In this document: positions 7,997 through 17,070 of the stretch, one piece after another | Layout of the letters: every line of letters begins with the position of its first letter | How positions within the stretch are numbered: the first letter of the stretch is position 1 | Notes under the pieces: model-generated | Told to the model about the DNA's origin: nothing | The model's input: the letters and a program-made list of their open reading frames with translations, nothing else | Database searches by the model: none | Assembly (NCBI GenBank): GCA_949295065.1 | Contig: CASFJQ010000007.1 | Span: forward strand, 1-64,000 | DNA length: 64,000 bases | DNA from: an uncultured Parabacteroides sp. | GTDB lineage: Bacteria > Bacteroidota > Bacteroidia > Bacteroidales > Tannerellaceae | Reading direction: 5' to 3' | Made by a program: the position numbers and the translations under genes

Positions 7997-8004
7997 ATTT
8001 ACTT

Positions 8005-8322
8005 TCACTTATTGTTTTTCTTGTTTTTCATTTCTGAGAAAGTTGTTTTCTGCTCGTCTGTCAGAAGAGATTCTACTTTTTTGTTCAGCTCTTCCATTTT
8101 AGACTTTCTTTCTTCCCTATTCACCTTGCTGTTGAAGAATTCAGTGTAAAGTTTCTTGATTTCTTCTTCCTGCTCATCTGTGAGATTAAGCTTTGAATCA
8201 AGTCGCTGCATCTGTTTTTCTACTCGCTGCTCCGGTGTGAGCTGTTGTTTCTGACGGCGCTGTGCGCTTGCTGTGGTGAAACCTAAAACGACTGCAATTG
8301 CTAATAAAACTACTTTTTTCAT
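8005..8322 (-). CDS. periplasmic LTxxQ-motif (Spy/CpxP-like) protein
   Basis: This encodes 105 aa with a Sec signal peptide at residues 1-20 (cleavage after ASA). The mature helical part carries repeated LT(P/D)EQ motifs (QLTPEQRVEK near 27, NLTDEQEEEI near 46, LLTDEQKTTF near 87), the pattern of the Spy/CpxP LTxxQ family of periplasmic chaperone or stress proteins. It ends in a Lys/Asn-rich tail. It stands alone between two terminators. The family link rests on the motif and architecture; the chaperone role is inferred. Confidence 0.75.
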   Translation of the reverse strand: MKKVVLLAIAVVLGFTTASAQRRQKQQLTPEQRVEKQMQRLDSKLNLTDEQEEEIKKLYTEFFNSKVNREERKSKMEELNKKVESLLTDEQKTTFSEMKNKKNNK

Positions 8323-8484
8323 GACTTTCCGAGTACATAAATCTTATATTGTGCCTGTTCACCGGATTTCGAGCTTCAACAGCAAACAAATTATTCTTTA
8401 CAATAACTTTACAATACCGGTTGGAAGAGTTTACTCGAAAATCTTGTCATCATTACCGGCTAATCAATAGATATTTTATGTAAC

Positions 8485-8538
8485 AAAAAGTCCTGTAAGA
8501 GCAGATCTGGATGAAACTCCACTCTTACAGGACTTTTT
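8485..8538 (-). terminator. strong terminator of the rseP operon
   Basis: A perfect 17-bp stem (AAAAAGTCCTGTAAGAG with its reverse complement at 8522-8538) ends in T-runs on the minus strand. The 8323-8629 gap otherwise holds only this and the TTGACAAG-type repeat. Confidence 0.8.
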
Positions 8539-8561
8539 ATTATATATTTATTATTCATGTA

Positions 8562-8637
8562 AACATTGACAAGGTCAAGCAAATATAAATTCACTTTATT
8601 ATAAAAAACCTTGTCAACTCGTCAACTCATCAATTAA
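8562..8637. repeat. TTGACAAG/CTTGTCAAC intergenic repeat
   Basis: ATTGACAAGG on the left pairs loosely with CCTTGTCAACTCGTCAACTC on the right. This is the same family as at 20950, 50784, 51837, 55946 and 57290, and it runs into the rseP stop. Confidence 0.65.
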
Positions 8638-9955
8638 AAATAAACCTGAACAAATCATTACCATTTGCATAAAGCAGCAATAGCAACAATATGAACATAC
8701 CTGTCATCTGCGCATACTCCAGGAATTTGTCGCTCGGTTTGCGGCGTGCAACAACTTCATAAAGCAGGAAGAGAACATGTCCGCCATCAAGAGCAGGAAT
8801 CGGAAGTATATTCATGAACGCAAGAATGATTGACAACCATGCTGTCTTTTCCCAGAATGACTGCCAGTCCCAAACAGAAGGGAACATATTTCCTATCGCT
8901 CCGAATCCGCCAAGACTTGAAGCACCTTCTTTTGTGAACACATATTTCATGTCATTCACATATCCTTTCAGAGTATTCACTCCTTTTGCTATTCCGGCAG
9001 GGAAAGACTCAAAGAAGCCGTAGCTGATATTCTTATATTCATAGAGGTCGTATGGAGTATATGCCATAACTCCAATTTTTCCAAGAGAATCAACAGCCAC
9101 AGTCAAAGTATCAGACTTTCCGTTACGATAGAATCCAAGGTTTACTTCTTTTCCTCTGTTGTTGTATAATTGCACTGCGACTTCGTCGAATGTCACAGCC
9201 GAGCTGTCGTTAACTGAGACAATGCTGTCGTCCGGCATAAGTCCTGCCAAAGCTGCAGGAGAATCCTCAGACGGAACTTCCTTTATTATCATTGGGAAAC
9301 GCATTCCGGCAAAACCTTTCTTGTCACGCAAAACACGCATCATCATATCTTCCGGCATAGGAATAACTGTTTCAACTCCATTGCGGAGAACTGTTACATT
9401 CTTAGCCTCGATCACCGAGCGGAAAGTGTTTTCTCCAAAGCGTTCAAGGGTTGTTGTATCAGCCTTAAGAAGTATATCACCATCCTGGAAACCAACTTCC
9501 TTGAATGTTTCGCTATACATCATACCCATTTTCATATTCTTGAGAGGAAGATAAGTATCGCCCCAATAGAATAAAGTCATTGAATAGATGAACAGCGCAA
9601 GCAAAAAGTTGAACAAAACACCGCCAATCATAATAAGCAATCTCTGCCCTGCCGGTTTAGAACGGAATTCATAAGGTTGTGCCGGCTGAGCCATCTGCTC
9701 TTTGTCCATACTTTCATCGATCATTCCTGAAATCTTGCAATAGCCGCCTAAAGGAAGCCAGCCTATGCCATATTCAGTGTCGCTGTTCTTAGGCTTAAAC
9801 TTGAACAGAGAAAACCAAGGGTCAAAGAATAAATAAAACTTTTCGACGCGCACCTTGAACAGACGTGCGAAAAGAAAATGCCCGAACTCATGTATAATCA
9901 CCAAAATAGACAAACTCAATATGAGCTGAAGGGCTTTAATAAGAAATGTTTCCAT
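8630..9955 (-). CDS. rseP: RIP metalloprotease (site-2 protease)
   Basis: This encodes 441 aa, the usual length for RseP, an inner-membrane zinc protease that cuts within membrane segments, for example of anti-sigma factors and signal-peptide remnants. The zinc motif HEFGH is at 22-26 inside the first membrane segment. The second metal motif is PALDGGH (Asp390). At least one PDZ-like region lies between (APSEDSPAALAGLMPDDSI region). Membrane segments surround both motifs and end the protein. It is the last gene of the DUF4290-murA-rimM-M23-dxr operon, 27 bases after dxr; the dxr-rseP pairing is common in bacteria. Confidence 0.95.
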   Translation of the reverse strand: METFLIKALQLILSLSILVIIHEFGHFLFARLFKVRVEKFYLFFDPWFSLFKFKPKNSDTEYGIGWLPLGGYCKISGMIDESMDKEQMAQPAQPYEFRSKPAGQRLLIMIGGVLFNFLLALFIYSMTLFYWGDTYLPLKNMKMGMMYSETFKEVGFQDGDILLKADTTTLERFGENTFRSVIEAKNVTVLRNGVETVIPMPEDMMMRVLRDKKGFAGMRFPMIIKEVPSEDSPAALAGLMPDDSIVSVNDSSAVTFDEVAVQLYNNRGKEVNLGFYRNGKSDTLTVAVDSLGKIGVMAYTPYDLYEYKNISYGFFESFPAGIAKGVNTLKGYVNDMKYVFTKEGASSLGGFGAIGNMFPSVWDWQSFWEKTAWLSIILAFMNILPIPALDGGHVLFLLYEVVARRKPSDKFLEYAQMTGMFILLLLLLYANGNDLFRFIFN

Positions 9956-9982
9956 CTAAAAATCAATATTTGCAATGTTACA

Positions 9983-11131
9983 CTAAAACAATTCAGCGGC
10001 GATGCGTCTTGCTTCGGCATCAGTCGCCACATAATCTTCATATGTAGGGTTAGAAATGAAAGCTGCTTTCGACATTGTTGCCTCAATCACATCACTCATC
10101 TGAAGGAATCCGATTCTGTCCTGAAGGAAGGCTGCAACGACCACCTCGTTTGCCGCATTCAATATGCAAGGCATATTTCCACCTTTTCCTGCCGCATCAA
10201 AAGCGAAGGCAAGATTACGGAATCTCTTCATATCCGGTTCCTCGAATGTAAGAGTTGAATATTGATTGAAATCCAAACGTGGAGACATGCTTTTCATTCT
10301 TTCAGGATAAGAGAATGCATATGCTATCGGAAGCTTCATATCCGGAATTCCAAGCTGAGCCATTACTGCTCCATCTTCAAACTGAACCATTGAATGGATG
10401 ACAGACTGCGGATGAACAACTATCTGAATCTGAGAAGGCTCAACACCAAATAGCCATTTTGCCTCAATCATCTCAAAACCTTTGTTCATCATTGAGGCAG
10501 AATCTATCGTAATCTTGGCTCCCATTTGCCAGTTAGGATGTTTAAGAGCCTGTGATTTGGTGACAGTTGCCAATTCCTCTATCGTTTTGTTTCTGAACGG
10601 GCCGCCGGATGCCGTTAGCAATATTTTTTCTATTGGATTATTATTTCCTACTGTAAGACACTGGAATATGGCTGAATGTTCAGAATCGACCGGAAGAATG
10701 GGAACATTATGCTCGGCTGCCAAACTTGTTATCAGCTCACCTGCCACAACCAATGTTTCTTTGTTTGCCAAAGCTATAGCTTTTCCGGCTTTTATTGCTG
10801 CAATTGTAGGGCGCAAACCGGAATAGCCAACCATGGCTGTCAGAACCATGTCAATAGGTTCTGCCTGCACAACCTGCGAAATAGCATCAGCGCCAGCCCA
10901 TACTTTTATAGGCAAATCTTCCAATGCTTCCTTCAGTTCCGGATATTTATTCTCATTAGCAATGACAACAACTTCCGGCATATATTTACGTGCCTGTGTT
11001 ATCAATAAATCTACACTGTTATTGGCTGTCAAGGCATAAACCTCGAACTTGTCCGGATGTTCGCTTACAACTTCCAGAGCCTGAGTGCCTATCGAACCTG
11101 TAGAACCTAATATAGCTAATTGTCGTTTCAT
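9983..11131 (-). CDS. dxr: 1-deoxy-D-xylulose-5-phosphate reductoisomerase
   Basis: This 382-aa cytoplasmic enzyme makes 2-C-methyl-D-erythritol 4-phosphate, the committed step of the MEP isoprenoid pathway, with NADPH. The nucleotide motif GSTGSIG is at 9-15. Metal ligands Asp149 and Glu151 (LPVDSEHSA) and Glu220 (NKGFEMIEA) are present, as is the GYSGLRPT loop. It is the target of fosmidomycin. It lies 4 bases after the M23 peptidase gene and 27 bases before rseP in the same operon, so isoprenoid supply is co-transcribed with wall genes. Confidence 0.96.
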   Translation of the reverse strand: MKRQLAILGSTGSIGTQALEVVSEHPDKFEVYALTANNSVDLLITQARKYMPEVVVIANENKYPELKEALEDLPIKVWAGADAISQVVQAEPIDMVLTAMVGYSGLRPTIAAIKAGKAIALANKETLVVAGELITSLAAEHNVPILPVDSEHSAIFQCLTVGNNNPIEKILLTASGGPFRNKTIEELATVTKSQALKHPNWQMGAKITIDSASMMNKGFEMIEAKWLFGVEPSQIQIVVHPQSVIHSMVQFEDGAVMAQLGIPDMKLPIAYAFSYPERMKSMSPRLDFNQYSTLTFEEPDMKRFRNLAFAFDAAGKGGNMPCILNAANEVVVAAFLQDRIGFLQMSDVIEATMSKAAFISNPTYEDYVATDAEARRIAAELF

Positions 11132-11135
11132 ACGA

Positions 11136-12023
11136 TTAAAATGAAATATATTCTTCTGGATTTATCGGCATTCCCTTATACCAAAGCTCAAAATGCAAAT
11201 GCGGACCTGTCGATAAAGCTCCTGTATTTCCAACCAAGGCGATTGCCTCGCCTGCTGCAACATGGTCTCCGGTTTTCTTTAGTAAAGCGTCGTTATGTTT
11301 ATATACCGATACAAATCCGTTCTTATGCTGCAACTGTATTACGTTTCCAAAATTCGGGTCGAATCCGGCAAAGACAACTGTTCCGTCCAAAGTTGCCAAT
11401 ACACTTTCCTTCGGTGTTGCCACAATGTCAATACCGAAATGCCTGATATCAGCCTCAAATGCAGATGATAAAACTCCATTTACAGGCTTGACAAAAAATA
11501 CGCTGTTTGGCAAAGAGGGATTCGCATCAAGCACAGTCAGACTATACTTTTCTTCTTCCTCAAATTGTTTTACAAATTCTGTTTCTGCTTTTCCGCGCGG
11601 AATCTCAAAATCGGCATCCACGTGTGCCATAGAATCTATCCGCTTTATAGAATCCAGTTTCACATCACCGGATATAATCTGTGTCACATTTTCCAGATAT
11701 AACTGCTGGATGAGCAGCATTCTCTCCAAAGAATCAGCACGAAGAGTATTTTGCATGATTTCTTTGCGAACTTCCACATCCAGATAACCCGGCAAATAAT
11801 TTCGTATAGGAGTCTTTATGATTATAAAAGCCGTAAAAGATATCAAAAAGAAAACGAAAACAGAAAATGATATAAATGCTGATAATTGCGACAATCTGAA
11901 AGACCATACTTCTTCCAAAGTGTCCTCATTAATAAATGAAAGCTTATACTTGAATCGAATTTGCTTCCAAAAAGATTTAAATCCTCTCTTTTTCTTATTC
12001 TTCTTCAAAGTCATTTTTCTCAC
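11136..12023 (-). CDS. membrane-anchored M23 (LytM-type) peptidase
   Basis: This encodes 295 aa with a basic cytoplasmic start (KKNKKKRGFKSFWK), one membrane helix near 48-70 (FISFSVFVFFLISFTAFIII), a helical spacer and a C-terminal LytM domain. The zinc site is intact: His195/Asp199 (HFGID), His243 and HLHFE at 275-279. Such enzymes cut peptidoglycan cross-bridges or activate amidases. It lies in the wall operon between rimM and dxr. An intact site argues for real hydrolase activity rather than an EnvC-like activator. Confidence 0.92.
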   Translation of the reverse strand: MRKMTLKKNKKKRGFKSFWKQIRFKYKLSFINEDTLEEVWSFRLSQLSAFISFSVFVFFLISFTAFIIIKTPIRNYLPGYLDVEVRKEIMQNTLRADSLERMLLIQQLYLENVTQIISGDVKLDSIKRIDSMAHVDADFEIPRGKAETEFVKQFEEEEKYSLTVLDANPSLPNSVFFVKPVNGVLSSAFEADIRHFGIDIVATPKESVLATLDGTVVFAGFDPNFGNVIQLQHKNGFVSVYKHNDALLKKTGDHVAAGEAIALVGNTGALSTGPHLHFELWYKGMPINPEEYISF

Positions 12024-12031
12024 TTTTATCT

Positions 12032-12553
12032 TTACAAATCCAGTAATCCTGCAGGCAATGATACAGACATTATTCTCTTCTCATGATCAACATCCAAAAT
12101 CAAATCTTCGACAGCAGGCAAAAGAAGTTCTTCTCCTTCATGGTCTATCTGGAGCAGGACATTCATTGTTGTTTCATCAACATCGACAATCGGTCCTAAA
12201 TCTCCATGATTCTTATCCACCACATGATAGCCGATAAAATTATCCCACGTGATATCACCTATTATACTATCCTCGTCAACTTCATCAAGGGAATAATAAA
12301 CTTCCTTATTGACAAACTCACGTGCATCAACTTCACTGTCTATGCCTTCGAGCTTGACCAGTATAGAAGAATCTGATTTATAACGATAATCTTCAATAAA
12401 AAAAGGAACCAGAATTCCATTCATGTCACAAATGATATAAGGATCATCAGATTCATCAAACACATCGCATTGTGTATTCAATGTAATCTCACCCTTTATA
12501 CCATGAGGCTTTGCAAACTGTCCTATTTTAAAAACTTCTTCCCTTGAAATCAT
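12032..12553 (-). CDS. rimM: ribosome maturation factor RimM
   Basis: This 173-aa protein assists 30S maturation by binding S19. The N-terminal beta-barrel motif is seen (FKIGQFAKPHGIKGEI, about 6-21), followed by a PRC-barrel half (DITWDNFIGYHVVD, about 98-111, to the LLPAVEDLILDVD region). The usual partner trmD is 35 kb away (47674) rather than adjacent. Here rimM sits between murA and an M23 peptidase, 12 bases from murA. Confidence 0.93.
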   Translation of the reverse strand: MISREEVFKIGQFAKPHGIKGEITLNTQCDVFDESDDPYIICDMNGILVPFFIEDYRYKSDSSILVKLEGIDSEVDAREFVNKEVYYSLDEVDEDSIIGDITWDNFIGYHVVDKNHGDLGPIVDVDETTMNVLLQIDHEGEELLLPAVEDLILDVDHEKRIMSVSLPAGLLDL

Positions 12554-12565
12554 TATAAGATAATT

Positions 12566-13870
12566 TTATATACGAGTAATACGGGCACCAATCTTGTTAA
12601 GGCGCAAGTCTATATTCTGATATCCTCTGTCAATCTGGTCGATATTGTTTATACGGCTCGTTCCTTCAGCACTCATTGCCGCAATCAGAAGTGCAATTCC
12701 GGCACGGATATCCGGAGAAACCATTGTTGAAGCTCTGAGCTTGAATCTGTTTCCCAAACCTATAACAGTTGCTCTATGCGGGTCGCACAAAATAATCTGG
12801 GCGCCCATGTCAATAAGTTTGTCCACAAAGAACAATCTGCTCTCGAACATTTTCTGATGAATAAGAACACTGCCGACAGCCTGGGTAGCAACAACTAGGA
12901 AGACGCTGAGCAAGTCCGGAGTCAATCCCGGCCACGGCGCATCTGCAATTGTCATAATTGAGCCATCTATGAATGTATCAATTTCATAAGAATCGTGAGT
13001 CGGTATATGAATATCATCTCCATGCTGCTCAACAGTTATGCCCAATCTTCTGAATGCTTCAGGAATAATTCCAAGCTTATCATATCCGGTGTTCTTAATG
13101 AGAATATCAGAACCGGTCATCGCGGCCATTCCGATAAAACTGCCGACTTCAATCATATCCGGCAATATTGTATGCTCCGTGCCATGCAATGATTTAACAC
13201 CTTCAATAGTCAACAGATTTGAGCCGACACCGGAAATTTGCGCGCCCATTTTGTTGAGCATCGAAGATAACTGCTGCAGATAAGGCTCGCACGCCGCATT
13301 ATAAATTGTTGTTTTTCCTTCAGCCAGAACTGCAGCCATAAGGATGTTTGCAGTTCCCGTAACAGACGCCTCATCCAAAAGCATATAAGCGCCCTTCAGT
13401 TTGTCTGCCTTTATTTCATATACCTGTCGAGTCGCATCATAATTGAAATCTGCGCCCAAACGCTGAATGCCAACGAAGTGAGTATCAAGTCTGCGGCGGC
13501 CAATCTTGTCTCCACCCGGTTTTGGAATAAGAGCTTTCCCAAAACGGGCAACCAAAGGACCGACAATCATTACGGAACCTCTCAATGAAGCACTCTTTCT
13601 CAAGAAGTCTTCTGTGTTCAGATAATCCAAATCCACATCATCAGCCTGAAAAGAATATGAGTCAATTCCAAGACGTTCCACTTTTACACGCATATCGCGC
13701 AAAAGCTGTATCAGGTTATTCACGTCCAATATATCCGGGACATTATGTATGATTACCTTCTCAGCAGTAAGCAGAACAGCACAAATCACCTCCAATGCCT
13801 CATTCTTGGCACCCTGAGGGACAATCTCGCCATTCAGCTTGCAGTTTCCTTCGATAATAAATGAGCTCAT
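12566..13870 (-). CDS. murA: UDP-GlcNAc 1-carboxyvinyltransferase, Asp-type (predicted fosfomycin-insensitive)
   Basis: This 434-aa enzyme transfers enolpyruvate from PEP to UDP-GlcNAc, the first committed step of peptidoglycan synthesis. The family KN pair is at 22-23. In the active-site loop, PGGD at 118-121 has Asp121 where E. coli has Cys115 (PGGC). Asp at this position occurs naturally in some bacteria and blocks alkylation by fosfomycin while keeping activity. The start overlaps the DUF4290 stop by 4 bases (ATGA), indicating translational coupling. Confidence 0.96.
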   Translation of the reverse strand: MSSFIIEGNCKLNGEIVPQGAKNEALEVICAVLLTAEKVIIHNVPDILDVNNLIQLLRDMRVKVERLGIDSYSFQADDVDLDYLNTEDFLRKSASLRGSVMIVGPLVARFGKALIPKPGGDKIGRRRLDTHFVGIQRLGADFNYDATRQVYEIKADKLKGAYMLLDEASVTGTANILMAAVLAEGKTTIYNAACEPYLQQLSSMLNKMGAQISGVGSNLLTIEGVKSLHGTEHTILPDMIEVGSFIGMAAMTGSDILIKNTGYDKLGIIPEAFRRLGITVEQHGDDIHIPTHDSYEIDTFIDGSIMTIADAPWPGLTPDLLSVFLVVATQAVGSVLIHQKMFESRLFFVDKLIDMGAQIILCDPHRATVIGLGNRFKLRASTMVSPDIRAGIALLIAAMSAEGTSRINNIDQIDRGYQNIDLRLNKIGARITRI

Positions 13871-14466
13871 CTGGTTTTACGTGTAAAATTCTTCTTGTTA
13901 TTATTGTTTCGGGCAAGTAATTCCTTGCTCTCCAAAAGTTTGTGAACTTCTTCATCCAAAATGATTTTCCCGTCTGAAAGTTCATCCAAATCCTTGAATA
14001 TCTTCTTATCGTCAACTGTTTCCTTATTCCATGTAAGGAAAGATTTCTTCATCTGAGTAGCGAGCAATTTGATAAGCTGGTCTTTTTCATTTCCTTCTTC
14101 AAACTCAGTTGCTTTCTTAATCATTAATTCCAAAGTCTTTCCGTAGTGACGGTAACGGATTCGGGAATTGTTGTAAGGGATTCGTGGAGGGCGTGTATAT
14201 AAGTCCTCTTTCTTTACAATCTCATACGGGTAATCTATATCCAGCTTAAAGTCGGACATTATAGCCAAATGGTCCCAAAGGATATGTTTGAAGTCATTCA
14301 CATCACGAAGATGAGGAAACATATTACCCATAACATTTATGATGGTGTTGGCACAACGCTTACGCTCTTCACGGTTTTCTATCGTTACGCAATAATCTAC
14401 CATATTCTGGATGTTACGACCATATTCCGGCAACACCAATCTTTTCTGTTCTGTATTATATTTCAT
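13867..14466 (-). CDS. DUF4290 family protein
   Basis: This encodes 199 aa and matches what I recall of DUF4290, a cytoplasmic family confined to Bacteroidetes and usually encoded just before murA. Visible features are the YNTEQKRLVLPEYGRNIQNM start, a Trp-His segment (ILWDHLAIMSDFKLDIDYPY) and a basic C terminus (NNNNKKNFTRKTR). There is no signal peptide. It is the first gene of the murA operon, with a perfect promoter 25 bases upstream and a 4-base overlap with murA. Function unknown; the fixed position suggests a role linked to wall synthesis. Confidence 0.88.
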   Translation of the reverse strand: MKYNTEQKRLVLPEYGRNIQNMVDYCVTIENREERKRCANTIINVMGNMFPHLRDVNDFKHILWDHLAIMSDFKLDIDYPYEIVKKEDLYTRPPRIPYNNSRIRYRHYGKTLELMIKKATEFEEGNEKDQLIKLLATQMKKSFLTWNKETVDDKKIFKDLDELSDGKIILDEEVHKLLESKELLARNNNNKKNFTRKTR

Positions 14467-14490
14467 CAGTTTTATTCATTTTTCGATTTG

Positions 14491-14521
14491 CAAATATAGT
14501 GAAAGGCGAGTGCAGAACAAA
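14491..14521 (-). promoter_or_regulatory. promoter of the DUF4290-murA-rimM-M23-dxr-rseP operon
   Basis: On the minus strand TTTG (14521-14518), exactly 19 bases, then TATATTTG (14498-14491). No other clear promoter is seen within the six-gene run. Confidence 0.85.
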
Positions 14522-14620
14522 ATAAATAACTTGTTTTTGATTTTGTTATGCAGAGCCGCATCATATATTAAGAAACTGTTAATATTAATTTCATATTTAA
14601 ACCAATCATTCCCCATCCAA

Positions 14621-14992
14621 TCAGCGCAATGTCTTGAAATGTAAAATATAAAAACTAATGGACAGAGCCAACAATATAAGCAGCACTTTCAGCCAAATAT
14701 AATCCACAAGATAATAAGCCGCATATAAAATTGTAATCCAAACCAGCGACACAGATATAAATTTTACTCTCAACGGGATAGCCTTATGCTCCCTGAAATT
14801 CATTATATACGGACCAAGTTGAGGATGGGAAATCAGCTTTCCATACAAACGAGGAGAACTTCTGAACAGCAAAGCGGCAGACAATAACAGAAAAGGAGTT
14901 GTAGGCAATAATGGTACAAATATTCCTACAACTCCCAATATACAAAATAATACTCCGAATATTACTAATATATATCTAATCATTGTGCTCAT
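14621..14992 (-). CDS. DUF454 (YbaN-like) inner-membrane protein
   Basis: This encodes 123 aa; the start may instead be Met4 at 14983, because a TATTTTTG element lies at 15007-15014. Three or four membrane segments are visible. The family motif GIFVPLLPTTPFLLLSAALLF lies near 24-44, followed by RSSPRLYGKLISHPQLGPYI. This is the YbaN/DUF454 family, whose function is not established. It stands between the GH2 gene and the wall operon, all on the minus strand. Confidence 0.85.
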   Translation of the reverse strand: MSTMIRYILVIFGVLFCILGVVGIFVPLLPTTPFLLLSAALLFRSSPRLYGKLISHPQLGPYIMNFREHKAIPLRVKFISVSLVWITILYAAYYLVDYIWLKVLLILLALSISFYILHFKTLR

Positions 14993-15035
14993 GATGCAAA
15001 CTTACACAAAAATATGTTTGCACATAACACAACAA

Positions 15036-16844
15036 TCAGTTATTCATCGAATCAATCACTTCTTTGTTTATTTTGCGTACTGCATCTTCATTTATTTTAA
15101 TCACTTTCCGGTCGTATGTCATCAGACCATTTACTTCGCCTTCAACATCTGTAGTCTGAGTATATACTGCAGCTGAGAAGCCTTTCTTCACCAAAGTCTT
15201 CAATTCCTTGGCATATTTCACATATTCGGCAGTCACCTCATCGCTGCTCTTGAACTGGATATAACCCCAGTTACGGTTGTTCCACCACAAATGGCCGTCC
15301 AAAGCAAGACCGATACCGCCATATTCGCCCAAAACATTCACGCGCATAGGATCTGCCAAATACATCTCAGGACCAGGATAATTATGCAAATCCAAAATAT
15401 CACCACAAGCACGGTGGTTACCGCCGCTGGCTGGGTTTACCAAACGTGAAGGATCATAGGATTCTGTCCATGCAACAACCTTTTCAGTATCAAACTGTCC
15501 CCATGCTTCATTAAACGGAACCCAAACAACGACTGAAGGATTTGACATACACAAGTTCATTATCTCTTTCCATTCTGAATAGTAATTTGATATTGATTCC
15601 TGAGTTCTGTTCTTGTCTGTTCCTGCATTATATTCACGTGGTCCCCACTGATTTCCCATATCGCCGCTTGGCATATCCTGCCATACAAGAATGCCTTCAC
15701 GGTCGCAATGATAATACCAGCGGGCAGGCTCAACTTTCACATGCTTGCGGATCATATTGAATCCCCAATCTTTGGTTTTCTTGATATCATAAAGCAATGC
15801 TTCGTCAGTTGGAGCTGTGTAAAGTCCGTCTGGCCACCATCCCTGGTCAAGTGGACCATACTGGAACAAAGGTTTGTTGTTCAAGCACATTCTGTAGATT
15901 CCGGCAGCATCTTTCTGAACAGAAATCTTGCGGAATGCTGTATATGACTTCACTTCATCTTTCTGCTTACCAAGAAGAGTTACTTTCATATCATAAAGAT
16001 AAGGATTCTCAGGTGACCACAATTCTGCATCTTTAACCTGAAGACGAATTTCCTGTCCCTGAACACCCTGAGCTGTTGCAACAACCTTGTTGTTCTTGTC
16101 TGAAATCTGAACTTCAACTATATCTGTTACTGAAGATTCAGATGTAGAAACAGTAACACCAACAACTGAATTATCTACATCCGGAATTGCCTTAATCGCA
16201 GTTATATGATTTGAAGCAACTGGTTCCAACCACACAGTCTGCCAGATTCCTGTAACCGGAGTGTACCAAATACCTTCAGGCTTTGCCACCTGTTTTCCAC
16301 GAGGCTGAAATCCTGCATCACTTGGATCCCATACTCTCACTGTCAGTTTCTGACCTTTCTGACCTTTAAGATATGGAGTTATATCAAAAGAGAACGGAGT
16401 ATATCCACCTTTGTGCGAACCAATAAGAATATCGTTGACAAACACGTCTGCTTTCCAATCCACAGCACCGAAATTCAGAATTATATTCTTATTCTTCCAT
16501 GAAGAAGGAATATCAAATGTTCTTTTATACCATAATTCGTTATCTGCTCCAACTGTTTTCTGCACTCCGGAAAGAGATGACTCCACTGCAAAAGGAACCA
16601 GGATGTTTCCATCATAAGCAGTTGGTTCAACTCCGCCTTTGGCTCTGATTGCATATTCCCACTCTCCATTCAGATTAGACCATTCTCCGCGCACCATCTG
16701 TGGACGAGGATATTCAGGCAACACCTGCTTAGGATTTACAGATTCGGACCAAGATGTCTTAATCTTGTCGCCGGCTGGTTGCCATTGCGCTTTCGAAACT
16801 AAAGCACACAACAATGCTCCGCATAATAATAGAATTCTTTTCAT
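15036..16844 (-). CDS. secreted glycoside hydrolase family 2 enzyme
   Basis: This encodes 602 aa from the ATG at 16844 (MKRILLLCGALLCALVSKAQ is a signal peptide). The alternative start 17 codons upstream is less likely because the promoter at 16873-16903 overlaps it. Domain order is a sugar-binding jelly roll (WKADVFVNDILIGSHKGGYTPF), an Ig-like domain and a TIM barrel. The acid/base is Glu446 (FNEAWG) and the nucleophile Glu507 (GEYGG). GH2 includes beta-galactosidases, glucuronidases and mannosidases; the substrate cannot be fixed here. It stands alone with no SusCD pair, so it may serve general glycan trimming in the periplasm. Confidence 0.92.
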   Translation of the reverse strand: MKRILLLCGALLCALVSKAQWQPAGDKIKTSWSESVNPKQVLPEYPRPQMVRGEWSNLNGEWEYAIRAKGGVEPTAYDGNILVPFAVESSLSGVQKTVGADNELWYKRTFDIPSSWKNKNIILNFGAVDWKADVFVNDILIGSHKGGYTPFSFDITPYLKGQKGQKLTVRVWDPSDAGFQPRGKQVAKPEGIWYTPVTGIWQTVWLEPVASNHITAIKAIPDVDNSVVGVTVSTSESSVTDIVEVQISDKNNKVVATAQGVQGQEIRLQVKDAELWSPENPYLYDMKVTLLGKQKDEVKSYTAFRKISVQKDAAGIYRMCLNNKPLFQYGPLDQGWWPDGLYTAPTDEALLYDIKKTKDWGFNMIRKHVKVEPARWYYHCDREGILVWQDMPSGDMGNQWGPREYNAGTDKNRTQESISNYYSEWKEIMNLCMSNPSVVVWVPFNEAWGQFDTEKVVAWTESYDPSRLVNPASGGNHRACGDILDLHNYPGPEMYLADPMRVNVLGEYGGIGLALDGHLWWNNRNWGYIQFKSSDEVTAEYVKYAKELKTLVKKGFSAAVYTQTTDVEGEVNGLMTYDRKVIKINEDAVRKINKEVIDSMNN

Positions 16845-16872
16845 GATATTATAAAATTGAGGTTTTATGTCA

Positions 16873-16903
16873 CAAACATAAATAAAAGCAAGCACAAAGC
16901 AAA
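16873..16903 (-). promoter_or_regulatory. promoter of the GH2 gene
   Basis: Minus-strand TTTG (16903-16900), 19 bases, then TATGTTTG (16880-16873), 28 bases before the ATG at 16844. Confidence 0.85.
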
Positions 16904-16999
16904 ATAAAACTTTTTTGATTTGTATTTACTGAGCAATATTCGTCAATTATCCTAATGTAAGAAAACACATCAACTGCCTGTTTTTAATGAAAAACACAT

Positions 17000-17049
17000 T
17001 ATCTTTGCAGTAGCGAAACAGCCATTTCCGAAATATGCATTTCGGAAAT
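17000..17049 (+). promoter_or_regulatory. promoter and perfect 11-bp palindrome in the ATPase leader
   Basis: TATCTTTG at 17000-17007 is a -7 element. Downstream, ATTTCCGAAAT (17024-17034), four bases and ATTTCGGAAAT (17039-17049) form a perfect inverted repeat, placed where an operator or a 5'-end RNA hairpin would act. Confidence 0.7.
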
Positions 17050-17070
17050 AAAAAAGAAGAGGGAAAGGAT

